Numbered from the stretch's first letter, positions 1-9,626 are shown. The stretch is DNA of 64,000 nucleotides from Allobosea sp039673065 (GCF_039673065.1 NZ_JBDJKW010000003.1:303084-367083), one strand, 5' to 3'. The notes: generated by a model from the letters alone, not told the origin. Program-made: numbers and translations.

Positions 1-1834
1 GGTCACCGACGAGCCCGACAAGTACCCGCCCGGCACGCTCTGGCCGCCCGGCACCACCATCCACCACCGCGAGGATCTCGACGCCGTCCAGCGCGAGCTG
101 GCGGGCGTCACCGGCGTCTCGCTGCTGGTGTTCGACCAGACCTGCGCCACCGAGAAGCGCAGGCGTCGCAAGCGCGGCGCCTATCCCGATTCCGACAAGC
201 GTGTGCTGATCAACGAATTGGTCTGCGAGGGCTGCGGCGATTGCGGCGTGCAGTCGAACTGCGTCTCGGTGCAGCCGCTCGAGACCGAGTTCGGCCGCAA
301 GCGCCAGATCGACCAGTCGAGCTGCAACAAGGATTTCTCCTGCGTCAAAGGCTTCTGCCCCTCCTTCGTCACCGTGCACGGCGCCCAGCCGCGCAAGGCC
401 GGGCCGCGCAGCCTCGACGGCGCGGCGCTGGCCGAGGACGTGCCGGAGCCGGCGGTCCCGGCGCTCGACCGCAACTACGCTATCGTGGTCACCGGCGTCG
501 GCGGCACCGGCGTCGTCACCATCGGCGCGATCCTCGGCATGGCGGCGCATCTGGAGGGCAAGGGCTGCGGCATGATCGACATGGCCGGCCTCGCCCAGAA
601 GGGCGGCGCGGTGTTCAGCCATGTCCGCCTCGCGCCCAGCCCGGCGGAGATCCACGCGATCCGCGTCGGCGCCGGCCAGGCCGACCTGGTCCTCGGCTGC
701 GACCTGACCGTCACCGGCTCGAAGAAGGTGCTCGGCTCGATCCGCGCCGGCGCCTCGACCGTGGTGGTCAACACGGCGGAATCGATGCCGGGCGAGTTCA
801 CCCGCAATGCCGACTTCTCGCTGCCGGTCGAGCGGCTGAAGCGCGCCATCCTCGCCGCCGCGGGGCGCGAGCGCACCCGCCTGCTCGACGCCACCGCGGC
901 GGCGAACGCCCTGCTCGGCAACGCCATCGCCGCCAATATGATGATGCTGGGCTATGCTTGGCAGCTCGGCGCCGTGCCGCTGTCGCGGGCATCGCTGCGC
1001 CGCGCGATCGAGCTCAACGGCGAGGCGGTCGCGATGAACCTCTCCGCCTTCGAGATCGGCCGCCGCGCCGCGCACGCGCCAGACACGGTCGCCGGCGTGC
1101 TGGCCGAGGCCGGCGCCCCCACCGAGGCGCGGCGCCTATCTGAGACGCTGGACGAGATCGTCGCACGGCGCAGCGCCTTCCTGACCGCCTATCAGGATGC
1201 AGCCTACGCGGCGCGCTATCGCGCCCTGGTCGCGCGCGTGGCGCAGCGCGAGGCGGAGGTCCTGCCCGGCGCGACGGCGCTGGCCGAGAGCGTCGCGCGC
1301 TATCTGTTCAAGCTGATGGCCTACAAGGACGAGTACGAGGTCGCGCGGCTCTACAGCGACGGCGCCTTCCGCCGCCAGCTCGCCGCGAGCTTCGAACCCA
1401 CCGGCAAGGACGGCAGGCCGCTGAAGCTGGAGTTCCATCTCGCCCCGCCCCTGCTGGCCCGCCGCGATCCGCAGACCGGCCTGCCGCGCAAGATGCGCTT
1501 CGGCCCCTGGATGCTCACCGCCTTCGGCTGGCTGGCGAAGCTGAAGCGCCTGCGCGGCACGGCGTTCGATCCCTTCGGGCGAACCGAGGAGCGCCGCACC
1601 GAGCGGCGCCTGATCGTCGATTACGAGGCGCTGATCGAGGAACTGCTGCAGCGGCTCGATCCGCGAAGCCATGCGCTGTGCGTCGCGCTCGCCGCGCTGC
1701 CGGAGAAGATCCGCGGCTACGGCCACGTCAAGGAGCGGCACCTCGCCAAGGCCATGGCGGAACAGGCGGCGCTGCTGGCCAGGCTGCGCGACGGTTCGCC
1801 CGAGGCGCTCGCCATGCCGCAGGCGGCCGAGTGA
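1..1834 (+). CDS. Indolepyruvate ferredoxin oxidoreductase family protein, fused, 3' part only
   Basis: The reading frame is open from base 2, so the N-terminal thiamine-pyrophosphate part lies outside the window. What is visible starts with the end of the catalytic region, then a ferredoxin-like insert with two cysteine groups (CEGCGDCG near base 220 and CNKDFSCVKGFCP near base 324) that should bind 4Fe-4S clusters. A gamma-type domain follows, with the glycine-rich VTGVGGTGVVT near base 486, and a long C-terminal extension typical of the fused IorA/IorB-like proteins of proteobacteria. The family oxidatively decarboxylates arylpyruvates (from aromatic amino acids) to arylacetyl-CoA, passing electrons to ferredoxin or another carrier. 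Nearby CoA ligases fit aromatic-acid metabolism. The family call is firm; the exact substrate is inferred. Confidence 0.9.
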   Translation, partial: VTDEPDKYPPGTLWPPGTTIHHREDLDAVQRELAGVTGVSLLVFDQTCATEKRRRRKRGAYPDSDKRVLINELVCEGCGDCGVQSNCVSVQPLETEFGRKRQIDQSSCNKDFSCVKGFCPSFVTVHGAQPRKAGPRSLDGAALAEDVPEPAVPALDRNYAIVVTGVGGTGVVTIGAILGMAAHLEGKGCGMIDMAGLAQKGGAVFSHVRLAPSPAEIHAIRVGAGQADLVLGCDLTVTGSKKVLGSIRAGASTVVVNTAESMPGEFTRNADFSLPVERLKRAILAAAGRERTRLLDATAAANALLGNAIAANMMMLGYAWQLGAVPLSRASLRRAIELNGEAVAMNLSAFEIGRRAAHAPDTVAGVLAEAGAPTEARRLSETLDEIVARRSAFLTAYQDAAYAARYRALVARVAQREAEVLPGATALAESVARYLFKLMAYKDEYEVARLYSDGAFRRQLAASFEPTGKDGRPLKLEFHLAPPLLARRDPQTGLPRKMRFGPWMLTAFGWLAKLKRLRGTAFDPFGRTEERRTERRLIVDYEALIEELLQRLDPRSHALCVALAALPEKIRGYGHVKERHLAKAMAEQAALLARLRDGSPEALAMPQAAE

Positions 1835-1934
1835 CGCTAGGGCGCGCAGGCACGCCAGCCCGGCTTGTCTGCGCCGGGCGCGGCGGCCCATACTGGCCGC
1901 CCGCGCCGTCCGGCGCCAAGGACACCGCCCGACC

Positions 1935-2609
1935 GTGATTTCGCCCGACGAGCTGCGTCGCATCGCCACCTGGTCGCACGAGCTGACGGCCGAGGAGTTC
2001 GACGAGGCGCGCCGCGGCATCAGCTTCCGCCTCTACGGCAAGGGCGCCGCGATCTGCCATGTAGGCGACCGGCTGGAATCCTGGACCGGCATCGCCGACG
2101 GGCTGGTCAAGATGAGCATGACCTCGCGGGCCGGCAAGGCGGTGACGCTGGCCGGCATGCCCGCAGGCGCCTGGTTCGGCGAAGGCACGGTGATCAAGGA
2201 CGAGCCGCGCCGCTACGAGCTGATCGCGATGCGCGAGACGCGGCTGGCGCTGATGCGGCGCTCCACCTTCCTCTGGCTGTTCGAGCACAGCGCCGCCTTC
2301 AACCGCTTCCTGGTCCACCAGTTCAACGAGCGCCTCGCCCAGTTCATCGCGCTGGCCGAGCACGACCGCACGCTCGGCGCCACCGGGCGGCTGGCGCGCA
2401 GCCTCGCCTGGCTGTTCAACCCGATCCTCTATCCGCGCGAGGACAAGACGCTGGTGATCTCGCAGGAGGAGCTCGGCATGCTGGCCGGCATGTCCCGGCA
2501 GGTCGCCAATCAGGGGCTGGCCAAGCTGACGGAGCAGGGGCTGATCACGGTCGGCCACAACGAGATCACCGTGCTCGACCTGCCCCGACTCAGCCGCTAC
2601 GGCGGCTGA
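1935..2609 (+). CDS. Crp/Fnr-family transcriptional regulator
   Basis: A 224-residue protein with an N-terminal cyclic-nucleotide-binding-type beta barrel (YGKGAAICHVGD, then WFGEGTVI), a long dimerisation helix and a C-terminal winged helix (ISQEELGMLAGMSRQVANQGL as recognition region). No N-terminal cysteine cluster is visible, so it is not a classical oxygen-sensing Fnr. The GTG start at 1935 is chosen because homology-like sequence begins right there. Upstream in-frame codons run back into the oxidoreductase gene and code for arginine-rich sequence. It lies 100 bp after the oxidoreductase and before the acyl-CoA synthetase/liv importer, so it may control one or both. The effector is unknown. 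Confidence 0.85.
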   Translation: MISPDELRRIATWSHELTAEEFDEARRGISFRLYGKGAAICHVGDRLESWTGIADGLVKMSMTSRAGKAVTLAGMPAGAWFGEGTVIKDEPRRYELIAMRETRLALMRRSTFLWLFEHSAAFNRFLVHQFNERLAQFIALAEHDRTLGATGRLARSLAWLFNPILYPREDKTLVISQEELGMLAGMSRQVANQGLAKLTEQGLITVGHNEITVLDLPRLSRYGG

Positions 2610-2946
2610 CGGTCGGCGCCCCATCACCTGCCGACACGGCAGCGAGACCGGAGCTCGCGTCGGCGGGCGGGCGAGCGATCCGCTGCCTGCGTCCGGATAA
2701 ATCTCTCTGAAATCAGGAAGTTGACTCGACCGACCCGGCCATCCGGGCGGGGCTTCGACGCGTCTGGCTCGAACCTCTGCGAGACAATAGCGCCGCAACC
2801 GGGTCTTGTCTGTCAAGTGGCTACTTGCGGGGCGCACGGCGTCCTGCAAGTCTCGCATACAGATCCCGCAGGGACGCAGACGCCGAAAACGGCGCGCGTC
2901 CTGTCAGCCCTCCGGGCGGAGCGGGACAAGGGTGGAGACGACGAAC
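2610..2946. promoter_or_regulatory. Intergenic region upstream of the acyl-CoA synthetase/liv cluster
   Basis: 337 bp without a convincing gene. It holds a small perfect inverted repeat CAAGT-ggct-ACTTG at 2814-2827, directly preceded by CTTG-tctgt-CAAG (the two share CAAG), which could be an operator. A TTGACT at 2721-2726 could be a -35 element but has no good -10 at the normal distance. The region probably carries the promoter of the downstream six-gene cluster. Only the inverted repeats are directly seen. Confidence 0.4.
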
Positions 2947-4941
2947 GTGGCAAGCCAAGCCGCCGCCGTGGCGGACACTTTCCCGAAGCTGCTGCAGCGC
3001 AATGCGCGCGAGCGCGGCACGCGCCCGGCCTTCCGCCACAAGGACCTGGGCATCTGGCAATCCTGGAGCTGGGCCGAGGCCGAGCGCGAGGTCCGCGCCT
3101 ATGCGGCCGGGCTCGAGGCGCTGGGCCTGCGCCAGGGCGACCGCATCGCGGTGATCGGCAACAACCGCCCGCGCCTCTACTGGACCATGCTGGCGGCGCA
3201 GTGGCTGCGGGCGATCCCCGTGCCGGTCTATGCCGATTCCGTCGCCGAGGAGATGGCCTATGTCCTCGACCATGCCGGCGTCTCGATCGCCGCGGTGCAG
3301 GACCAGGAGCAGGTCGACAAGCTGCTCTCCATGTCGGAGCGCCTGCCGGCGCTGAACCATGTGCTCTATGACGAGCCGCGCGGCCTGCGCGACTACGACC
3401 ACCGCACCCTGCACCCGATCAGCGAGGTGATCGCCTCCGGCCGCGAGCGCCTCGACGACCGGGCCGTCGCCGCGCGCATCGAGGCGGCGCTCGCGGCGGG
3501 CGAAGCGGCCGACATCTCGATCATCCTCTACACCTCGGGCACCACCGGCCGCTCCAAGGGCGTGATGCTGACCGCCGGCGGCTGCGTCGCCGCCGCCAGC
3601 GACACCGTCGCCTTCGACAGGCTCGGCGACCGCGACGAGGTGCTGGCCTATCTGCCGCTCGCCTGGGTCGGCGACCATTACCTGAACTATGCCCAGGGGC
3701 TGGTCGCCGGCTTCTGCATGGCCTGCCCGGAAAGCGCCGAGACGGTGCAGTCCGACCTCAAGGAGATCGGTCCGAGCTTCTATTTCGCGCCGCCGCGCGT
3801 CTTCGAGAACCTGCTGACCCGGGTGATGATCCGCATGGAGGATGCAGGCGCGCTCAAGCGCCGGATGTTCCATCACTTCATCGGGGTGGCGAAGCGCTGG
3901 GGCGAGGCGATCCTCGACGGCAAGCCGGTGCCGCTGCGCGCCCGCCTCGCCTATGGGCTCGGCGAGCTCCTGGTCTACGCGCCGCTGAAGAACGCGCTCG
4001 GCTTCTCCAACATCCGCGTCGCCTACACCGCCGGCGAGGCGATCGGGCCGGAACTGTTCTCCTTCTACCGCTCGCTCGGCCTCAACCTGAAGCAGCTCTA
4101 CGGGCAGACCGAAGCCTTCCTCTACGTGACGGCCCAGCCGGACGGCGAGATCCGCGCCGATACCGTCGGCCCCGCGACGCCGAACGTCTCGATCCGCATC
4201 GAGGAGGGCAGCGGCGAGGTGCTCTATCGCTCGCCCGGCCAGTTCACCGGCTACTACAAGGACGACGAGAAGACGGCCGAGACCATGACCGCCGACGGCT
4301 ATGTCCGCACCGGCGACGCCGGCTTCTTCGACGAGACCGGCCATCTCAAGATCATCGACCGCGCCAAGGATGTCGGCCGGCTCAGCGCCGGCGCCCTGTT
4401 CCCGCCGAAATACATCGAGAACAAGCTGAAGTTCTTCCCCAACATCAAGGAGGCTGTCGCCTTCGGCCAGGGCCGCGACCACGTCACCGTGGCGCTCAAC
4501 ATCGACCTCACCGCCGTCGGCAACTGGGCCGAGCGCAACAATGTGGTCTACGCCTCCTATCAGGAGCTCGCCGGCCACGACCTGGTCTACGACATCATCG
4601 CCGGCCATGTGGACGAGGTGAACCGCTCGCTCGCTTCCGAACCGCAGATGGCGGGTGCGCAGATCAAGCGCTTCCTGATCCTGCACAAGGAGCTCGACGC
4701 CGACGACGGCGAGCTGACCCGCACGCAGAAGGTGCGCCGCGGCTTCATCGCCGAGCGCTACGCTCCGCTGGTCGCCGCGCTCTATGACGGCTCGACGGAA
4801 GCCGACATCACCACCGAGGTCACCTTCGAGGACGGCCGCAAGGGCGCGATCTCGGCACGGGTGAAGATCCGCGACGCCGCGATCCATCCGGCCGCCGGCG
4901 GCACCGGCATCTCTGAAGGCAAAGCGGCGAGGGCGGCATGA
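2947..4941 (+). CDS. Long-chain-type AMP-dependent acyl-CoA synthetase
   Basis: A 664-residue adenylate-forming enzyme that should activate a carboxylic acid to its CoA thioester at the expense of ATP. The P-loop motif ILYTSGTTGRSKG is near residue 194, YGQTEAF near 385 and the hinge region RTGDAGFFDETGHLKIIDR near 455. Length and the LAWVGDHYLNYAQ region match the bacterial FadD15/bubblegum-like branch. The GTG at 2947 is preferred because GGAG sits 9 bases upstream; GTG at 2932 is an alternative. Its stop overlaps the start of the next ABC ATPase gene by 4 bp, so it is co-translated with an importer. This pairing suggests the imported acid is its substrate. The exact acid is unknown. Confidence 0.9.
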   Translation: MASQAAAVADTFPKLLQRNARERGTRPAFRHKDLGIWQSWSWAEAEREVRAYAAGLEALGLRQGDRIAVIGNNRPRLYWTMLAAQWLRAIPVPVYADSVAEEMAYVLDHAGVSIAAVQDQEQVDKLLSMSERLPALNHVLYDEPRGLRDYDHRTLHPISEVIASGRERLDDRAVAARIEAALAAGEAADISIILYTSGTTGRSKGVMLTAGGCVAAASDTVAFDRLGDRDEVLAYLPLAWVGDHYLNYAQGLVAGFCMACPESAETVQSDLKEIGPSFYFAPPRVFENLLTRVMIRMEDAGALKRRMFHHFIGVAKRWGEAILDGKPVPLRARLAYGLGELLVYAPLKNALGFSNIRVAYTAGEAIGPELFSFYRSLGLNLKQLYGQTEAFLYVTAQPDGEIRADTVGPATPNVSIRIEEGSGEVLYRSPGQFTGYYKDDEKTAETMTADGYVRTGDAGFFDETGHLKIIDRAKDVGRLSAGALFPPKYIENKLKFFPNIKEAVAFGQGRDHVTVALNIDLTAVGNWAERNNVVYASYQELAGHDLVYDIIAGHVDEVNRSLASEPQMAGAQIKRFLILHKELDADDGELTRTQKVRRGFIAERYAPLVAALYDGSTEADITTEVTFEDGRKGAISARVKIRDAAIHPAAGGTGISEGKAARAA

Positions 4942-5774
4942 GCGCGGCGATGGACACGATCCGGGAGGCGGCCGCCGCCTCGGTGCCGAAGCCGCAGGCG
5001 CGCCATGGCGAGGTGCTGCTGGCGGTCGAGAACGTCTCGCTGCGCTTCGGCGGGGTGAAGGCGATCAACGACGTCTCCTTCGACATCCGCAAGGGCGAGG
5101 TCCGCGCCATCATCGGGCCGAACGGCGCCGGCAAGACCTCGATGCTCAACTGCATCAACGGCTTCTACCATCCGCAGGAAGGCCGCATCGCCTATCGCGG
5201 CGTCACCCGCGCCAGGATGCGCCCGCATCAGGCCGCCGCCGCCGGCATCGCCCGCACCTTCCAGAACGTCGCTTTGTTCAAGGGCATGTCGACGCTCGAC
5301 AACATCATGACCGGGCGCACCCTCAAGATGAAGCGCGGCTTCTTCTGGCAGGCGCTGCGCTTCGGCCCGGCGATGACCGAGGAGATCGCGCATCGCAAGG
5401 TGGTCGAGGACATCATCGACTTCCTGCAGATCCAGCACATCCGCAAGCTGCCGGTCGGCAAGCTGCCCTACGGGCTGCAGAAGCGCGTCGAGCTCGGCCG
5501 GGCGCTGGCGATGGAGCCCGAGCTGCTGCTGCTCGACGAGCCGATGGCCGGCATGAACCTCGAGGAGAAGGAGGACATGTGCCGCTTCATCCTCGACGTG
5601 AACCAGCAATTCGGCACGACGATCGCGCTGATCGAGCACGATATGGGCGTGGTGATGGACCTGTCCGACCGCGTCGTCGTGCTCGAATACGGCCGCAAGA
5701 TCGCCGACGGCACGCCCGACGAGGTCAAGCGCGATCAGAAGGTGATCGACGCCTATCTGGGGGTGGCGCACTGA
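4938..5774 (+). CDS. livG: Branched-chain-amino-acid-type ABC importer, ATPase LivG
   Basis: A 278-residue ABC ATPase. Walker A GPNGAGKT has its lysine at residue 66, the signature-like YGLQKRVELGRAL is near 177 and Walker B LLLLDEPMAGM near 195. The C-terminal DAYLGVAH is the LivG-type ending. It hydrolyses ATP to drive the LivH/LivM permease pair encoded next. It starts by an ATGA overlap with the acyl-CoA synthetase stop. HAAT-family importers of this layout next to CoA ligases often carry aromatic or short organic acids rather than leucine, so the liv symbol reflects family, not proven substrate. Confidence 0.9.
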   Translation: MSAAMDTIREAAAASVPKPQARHGEVLLAVENVSLRFGGVKAINDVSFDIRKGEVRAIIGPNGAGKTSMLNCINGFYHPQEGRIAYRGVTRARMRPHQAAAAGIARTFQNVALFKGMSTLDNIMTGRTLKMKRGFFWQALRFGPAMTEEIAHRKVVEDIIDFLQIQHIRKLPVGKLPYGLQKRVELGRALAMEPELLLLDEPMAGMNLEEKEDMCRFILDVNQQFGTTIALIEHDMGVVMDLSDRVVVLEYGRKIADGTPDEVKRDQKVIDAYLGVAH

Positions 5775-5856
5775 TGGCGGGCCTCGACCGACAGAAGACG
5801 GGCCGCGACGCGCGGCACACCCGTTCCCCCGAGCCCTTCCTCGCAGGTGCCCTGTC

Positions 5857-6930
5857 ATGAGCGACGTCGCCGTGCGGCCCTCGACGCCGCTTCTCGCCAA
5901 TGCCTGGATCAAGGCCGGGCTCATCATCGCCGGCATCGCCGCCGCCGCGCTCGTCGGCGCCCGGCTCGATCCGACAGGCACGGTGCACAAGGTCCTGGTC
6001 GATCCCTTCGTCCAGATGGCCGACATGCCCGACCTCTTCGTCCAGACGATCTGGGAGGGGCTGGTCTCCGGCGTGCTCTACGCGCTGATCGCGCTGGGCT
6101 TCGTGCTGATCTTCAAGGCCTCGGGCGTGTTCAACTTCGCCCAGGGCATCATGGTGGTCTTCGCGGCGCTGACTCTGGTCGGCCTCTACGAGAAGGGCGT
6201 CCCCGCCTTCCTCGCGGTGATCCTGACGCTCGGCGTGATGTTCGTGCTGGCATTCACCATCGAGCGGGTGGTGCTGCGCCCGCTGGTGAACCAGCCCGAC
6301 ATCATCCTGTTCATGGCGACCTTCGGCATCACCTATTTCCTGATCGGCTTCGGCGAGTCGCTGTTCGGCGGCAATCCCAAGCAGATGATCACCGAGCAGC
6401 TCTGGCTGCCGCGCGGCGCCCTGGAATTCGAGGTGCTGGGCGGGCGGCTGATGCTGCAGAAGATCGACATCGCCGCAGCGGTGATCGCCTCGCTGATGAT
6501 CGCGGCGCTGGCGCTGTTCTTCCAGTACACCCGCATCGGCCGCGCCCTGCGCGCCGTGGCCGACAGCCACAAGGCGGCACTCTCGGTCGGGATCTCGCTC
6601 AACCAGATCTGGGTGATCGTCTGGTTCGCCGCCGGCAACGTCGCGCTGATCACCGGCATCATGTGGGGCGCGCGCTCCGACGTGTCCTTCGCGCTGGAGA
6701 TCGTCGCGCTGAAGGCCCTGCCGGTGCTGATCCTCGGCGGCTTCACCTCGATCCCCGGCGCCATCGTCGGCGGGCTGATCATCGGCATCGGCGAGAAGCT
6801 CGGCGAGTTCTACTGGGGCCCGCTGATCGGCGGCGGCATCGAGAGCTGGCTGGCCTATTTCATCGCGCTCGGCTTCCTGCTGTTCCGGCCGCAGGGCCTG
6901 TTCGGCGACAAGATCATCGAACGTATCTGA
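5857..6930 (+). CDS. livH: Branched-chain-amino-acid-type ABC permease LivH
   Basis: A 357-residue inner-membrane permease with about eight hydrophobic segments. It includes the family hallmark LVSGVLYALIALGFVLIFKASGVFNFAQG (around residues 69-97; quoted here only as a marker) and the EAA-like loop GRALRAVADSHKAALSVGI. An N-terminal extension of about 60 residues, with one extra hydrophobic segment, is longer than in E. coli LivH. It forms the translocation pore with LivM. The gap of 82 bp from livG contains only a 28-codon open frame that I do not credit. Confidence 0.88.
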   Translation: MSDVAVRPSTPLLANAWIKAGLIIAGIAAAALVGARLDPTGTVHKVLVDPFVQMADMPDLFVQTIWEGLVSGVLYALIALGFVLIFKASGVFNFAQGIMVVFAALTLVGLYEKGVPAFLAVILTLGVMFVLAFTIERVVLRPLVNQPDIILFMATFGITYFLIGFGESLFGGNPKQMITEQLWLPRGALEFEVLGGRLMLQKIDIAAAVIASLMIAALALFFQYTRIGRALRAVADSHKAALSVGISLNQIWVIVWFAAGNVALITGIMWGARSDVSFALEIVALKALPVLILGGFTSIPGAIVGGLIIGIGEKLGEFYWGPLIGGGIESWLAYFIALGFLLFRPQGLFGDKIIERI

Positions 6931-6943
6931 AGGGGTCGAGACC

Positions 6944-8023
6944 GTGTTCTACCGCGAAGCCGGCCAGTTCAAGACGAGCTACTCCGCCGACATGGCCGTG
7001 TTCCCGATCCGGCAGGACCGGATCGGGCTGGCCGTCATCCTGCTGATCGCCTTCGTCGCCATTCCCTTCATCGGCAACGACTTCTTCATCTCATCGGTGA
7101 TGATCCCGTTCCTGGTGTTCTCGCTGGCGGCGATCGGGCTGAACATTCTCACCGGCTATACCGGGCTGATCTCGCTCGGCACCGCCGCCTTCATGGGGGT
7201 CGGCGCCTATTCCTGCTACAAGCTGACGACCTTCTTCCCGGACGTGAACATCATCGTCCTGGTGCTGGTCTCCGGCTTGTTCTCGGCGGCGATCGGCGTG
7301 CTGTTCGGCCTGCCCTCGCTGCGGATCAAGGGCTTCTACCTCGCGGTGGCGACGCTCGCGGCGCAGTTCTTCCTGCAATGGGCCTTCGTGCGCGTGCCCT
7401 GGCTGTTCAACTACAACGCCTCGGGCGCGATCGAGGTGCCGCAGCGCACCCTGTTCGACATTCCCGTCACCGGCGCGTCCGCCTCGCCGGAGACCCGCTA
7501 CTTCGTCTGCCTCGGGCTGGTGGTGGTGCTGACCTGGTTCGCCTCGAACCTGGTGCACGGCCGGCTCGGACGCTCCTGGATGGCGGTGCGCGACATGGAC
7601 ATCGCCGCCGAGCTGATGGGCATCAAGCTGCTCAACGCCAAGCTCGCCGCCTTCGCGGTCTCCTCCTATTTCGCCGGGGTCGCCGGCGCGATGATGATCT
7701 TCTTCTGGTACGGCACCGCCGAGGCCGCCGACGTCTTCTCGATCAGGCTGTCCTTCAACATCCTGTTCATGGTGATCATCGGCGGGCTGGGCTCGCTGAT
7801 CGGCTCCTTCTTCGGCGCGGCCTTCCTGGCCGTGCTGCCGACGGCGATGAAGTTCGGCCTGCCGGCGCTCGGCGTGCCGCTGGCCGGCGCCACCGCCGAG
7901 CACGTCACCTTCATGCTGGTCGGCGCGCTGATCATCATCTTCCTGATCGTCGAGCCGCACGGGCTCGCCCGTCTCTGGCAGATCGGGAAGCAGAAGCTGC
8001 GAACCTGGCCGTTCCCCTATTGA
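6944..8023 (+). CDS. livM: Branched-chain-amino-acid-type ABC permease LivM
   Basis: A 359-residue inner-membrane permease starting at GTG 6944, 13 bp after livH, with a GGGG-type ribosome site just upstream. The LNILTGYTGLISLGTAAFMGVGAY stretch early in the protein and the GRSWMAVRDMDIAAELMGI loop are hallmarks of LivM. It should dimerise with LivH in the inner membrane. Multiple hydrophobic helices extend to near the C-terminus (ADHV-type AEHVTFMLVGALIIIFLIVEPHG). Confidence 0.9.
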   Translation: MFYREAGQFKTSYSADMAVFPIRQDRIGLAVILLIAFVAIPFIGNDFFISSVMIPFLVFSLAAIGLNILTGYTGLISLGTAAFMGVGAYSCYKLTTFFPDVNIIVLVLVSGLFSAAIGVLFGLPSLRIKGFYLAVATLAAQFFLQWAFVRVPWLFNYNASGAIEVPQRTLFDIPVTGASASPETRYFVCLGLVVVLTWFASNLVHGRLGRSWMAVRDMDIAAELMGIKLLNAKLAAFAVSSYFAGVAGAMMIFFWYGTAEAADVFSIRLSFNILFMVIIGGLGSLIGSFFGAAFLAVLPTAMKFGLPALGVPLAGATAEHVTFMLVGALIIIFLIVEPHGLARLWQIGKQKLRTWPFPY

Positions 8024-8133
8024 GGCAAGGGACGGTCCAAGCACAACGACCTGCCGCAAACCGCACAAGCGGCAGGCAAGAGCGAGAACGGGCGCGGCAC
8101 GAACCGCATCCGCCAGCAACAACGGAGGAAGCC

Positions 8134-9459
8134 ATGAAGAAGAGCAATGCCTTCAGGAGCGCGGCGCTCGGTGCCCTGCTCGCCGCCGGCGCCCTCGCCG
8201 CCCCGGCCAGCGCGCAGGACAGCATCTACTTCGCCAACAACGCCTACCGCACCGGGCCCTTCTCCGGCTCCGGCATCCCGATCGGCGACGGCATGCGCGA
8301 CTACATCGCGATGATCAACGAGCGCGACGGCGGCGTGAACGGCGTCAAGATCGTCTACGAGGAGTGCGAGACCGGCTACGACACCAAGAAGTCGATCGAG
8401 TGCTACGAGCAGGCCAAGTCGAAGAACACGGTGCTCTATTCGCCCTGGTCGACCGGCGCGACGCTGGCGGCGATCCCGCGCGCCCATGTCGACAAGATCC
8501 CGATCCTCTCCATGGCCTACGGCCTCTCGGCCTCGGCCGAGGGCTCGAGCTTCCCCTGGGTGTTCATCCCGCCGCTGACCTACTGGGACGGCGCCTCGGT
8601 GATGGTGAAGCACATGGCCAACGAGCTCGGCGGCTTCGACAAGCTCAAGGGCAAGAAGCTCGGCCTGATCCATCTCGACGCCCCCTTCGGCAAGGAGCCG
8701 ATCCCGGTGCTCGAGAACCTCGCCAAGAAGTACGGCTTCGAGCTCAAGCTCTACCCGGTCGCCGCGGCGGAAATGCAGAACCAGGGCTCGCTCTGGCTGG
8801 GCATCCGGCGTGACCGTCCCGACTTCCTCTACAACCAGGGCTGGGGCGCGATGAACCCGACCGCGGTGAAGGAGGCGATCCGCAACAACTTCCCGATCGG
8901 CAAGCTGGTCGGCGTCTGGTGGGCCGGCGGCGACGACGACGCGCGGGCCGGCGGCGCGCAGGCCAAGGGCTACAAGTCGCTGAACTTCAACGCGGCGGGC
9001 CAGGATTTCCCGGTCATACAGGACATCCTCAAGCACGTCGTCGACAAGGGGAAGAGCAGCACGCCGAAGGATAAGGTCGGCGAGAACCTCTACAACCGCG
9101 GCGTCTACAACTCGATGCTGGTCGTCGAGGCGGTGCGCAACGCCCAGCGCATCACCGGCAAGAAGGTCATCAACGCCGAGGACATGCGCCGCGGCCTCGA
9201 GGCCCTCAACATCACCGAGGCCCGCCTGAAGGAGATCGGCATGGACGGCTTCGCCACGCCGACCGTGATCTCCTGCTCCGACCATTCCGGCCACAGCAAG
9301 GCCTATGTCGCGGAATGGGACGGCACCAAGTGGACCAAGGGCTCCGACTGGATGGAGCCGCTGAAGGACGAGGTCCGGCCGCTGATCGAGGCCTCGGCCA
9401 AGGACTATGTCGAGAAGGCCGGCAACTGGCCCAAGCGCAGCGAGAGCTGCGACAAGTAA
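8134..9459 (+). CDS. ABC importer periplasmic binding protein, LivK-type
   Basis: A 441-residue secreted binding protein. The start at 8134 has a strong GGAGG five bases upstream and begins a typical Sec signal (KKSNAFRSAALGALLAAGALAAPASAQ), cleaved after AQ. The mature part starts with SIYFANNAYRTGPFSGSG and has the two-lobed periplasmic-binding type 1 fold of HAAT proteins, but is longer than LivK (about 345 mature residues). Such longer versions occur with liv-type importers of aromatic and other organic acids. It would capture the substrate in the periplasm and deliver it to LivHM. Confidence 0.88.
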   Translation: MKKSNAFRSAALGALLAAGALAAPASAQDSIYFANNAYRTGPFSGSGIPIGDGMRDYIAMINERDGGVNGVKIVYEECETGYDTKKSIECYEQAKSKNTVLYSPWSTGATLAAIPRAHVDKIPILSMAYGLSASAEGSSFPWVFIPPLTYWDGASVMVKHMANELGGFDKLKGKKLGLIHLDAPFGKEPIPVLENLAKKYGFELKLYPVAAAEMQNQGSLWLGIRRDRPDFLYNQGWGAMNPTAVKEAIRNNFPIGKLVGVWWAGGDDDARAGGAQAKGYKSLNFNAAGQDFPVIQDILKHVVDKGKSSTPKDKVGENLYNRGVYNSMLVVEAVRNAQRITGKKVINAEDMRRGLEALNITEARLKEIGMDGFATPTVISCSDHSGHSKAYVAEWDGTKWTKGSDWMEPLKDEVRPLIEASAKDYVEKAGNWPKRSESCDK

Positions 9460-9482
9460 GGCCCGTCCGGCCGAACGCCTTG

Positions 9483-9612
9483 CCTTCTTCCCCGCCGGGG
9501 AGAAGGCCCGCGAAGCGGACGGATGAGGGGGCCACCATCAGCCAGCCTCGTCCGTCCGTCCCTCAGCCGGCCCGGCCGCCGCCGGGCCACCTTCTCCTAC
9601 GAGCGGAGAAGG
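9483..9612. repeat. RIME/REP-like intergenic palindromic element
   Basis: About 130 bp built as a large inverted repeat whose two ends are themselves hairpins. The left end 9483-9506 pairs CCTTC...GAAGG and TCCCC...GGGGA. The right end is a perfect 8-bp stem CCTTCTCC (9590-9597) with GGAGAAGG (9605-9612) around a 7-nt loop. The reverse complement of the right half resembles the left half (stem, then GCCCG..., then GATGAGGG/GCTGAGGG). The architecture resembles RIME-type intergenic elements of rhizobia. It lies between the binding-protein and livF genes and its right hairpin abuts the livF ribosome site (GGAAGGAG, 9611-9618). Confidence 0.6.
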
Positions 9613-9626
9613 AAGGAGCGCGCAAG

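Noticed and set aside
5774..5860. 28-codon open frame between livG and livH in a TGATG overlap.
   Set aside because: Proline/arginine-rich sequence without family character; the gap is more likely non-coding.
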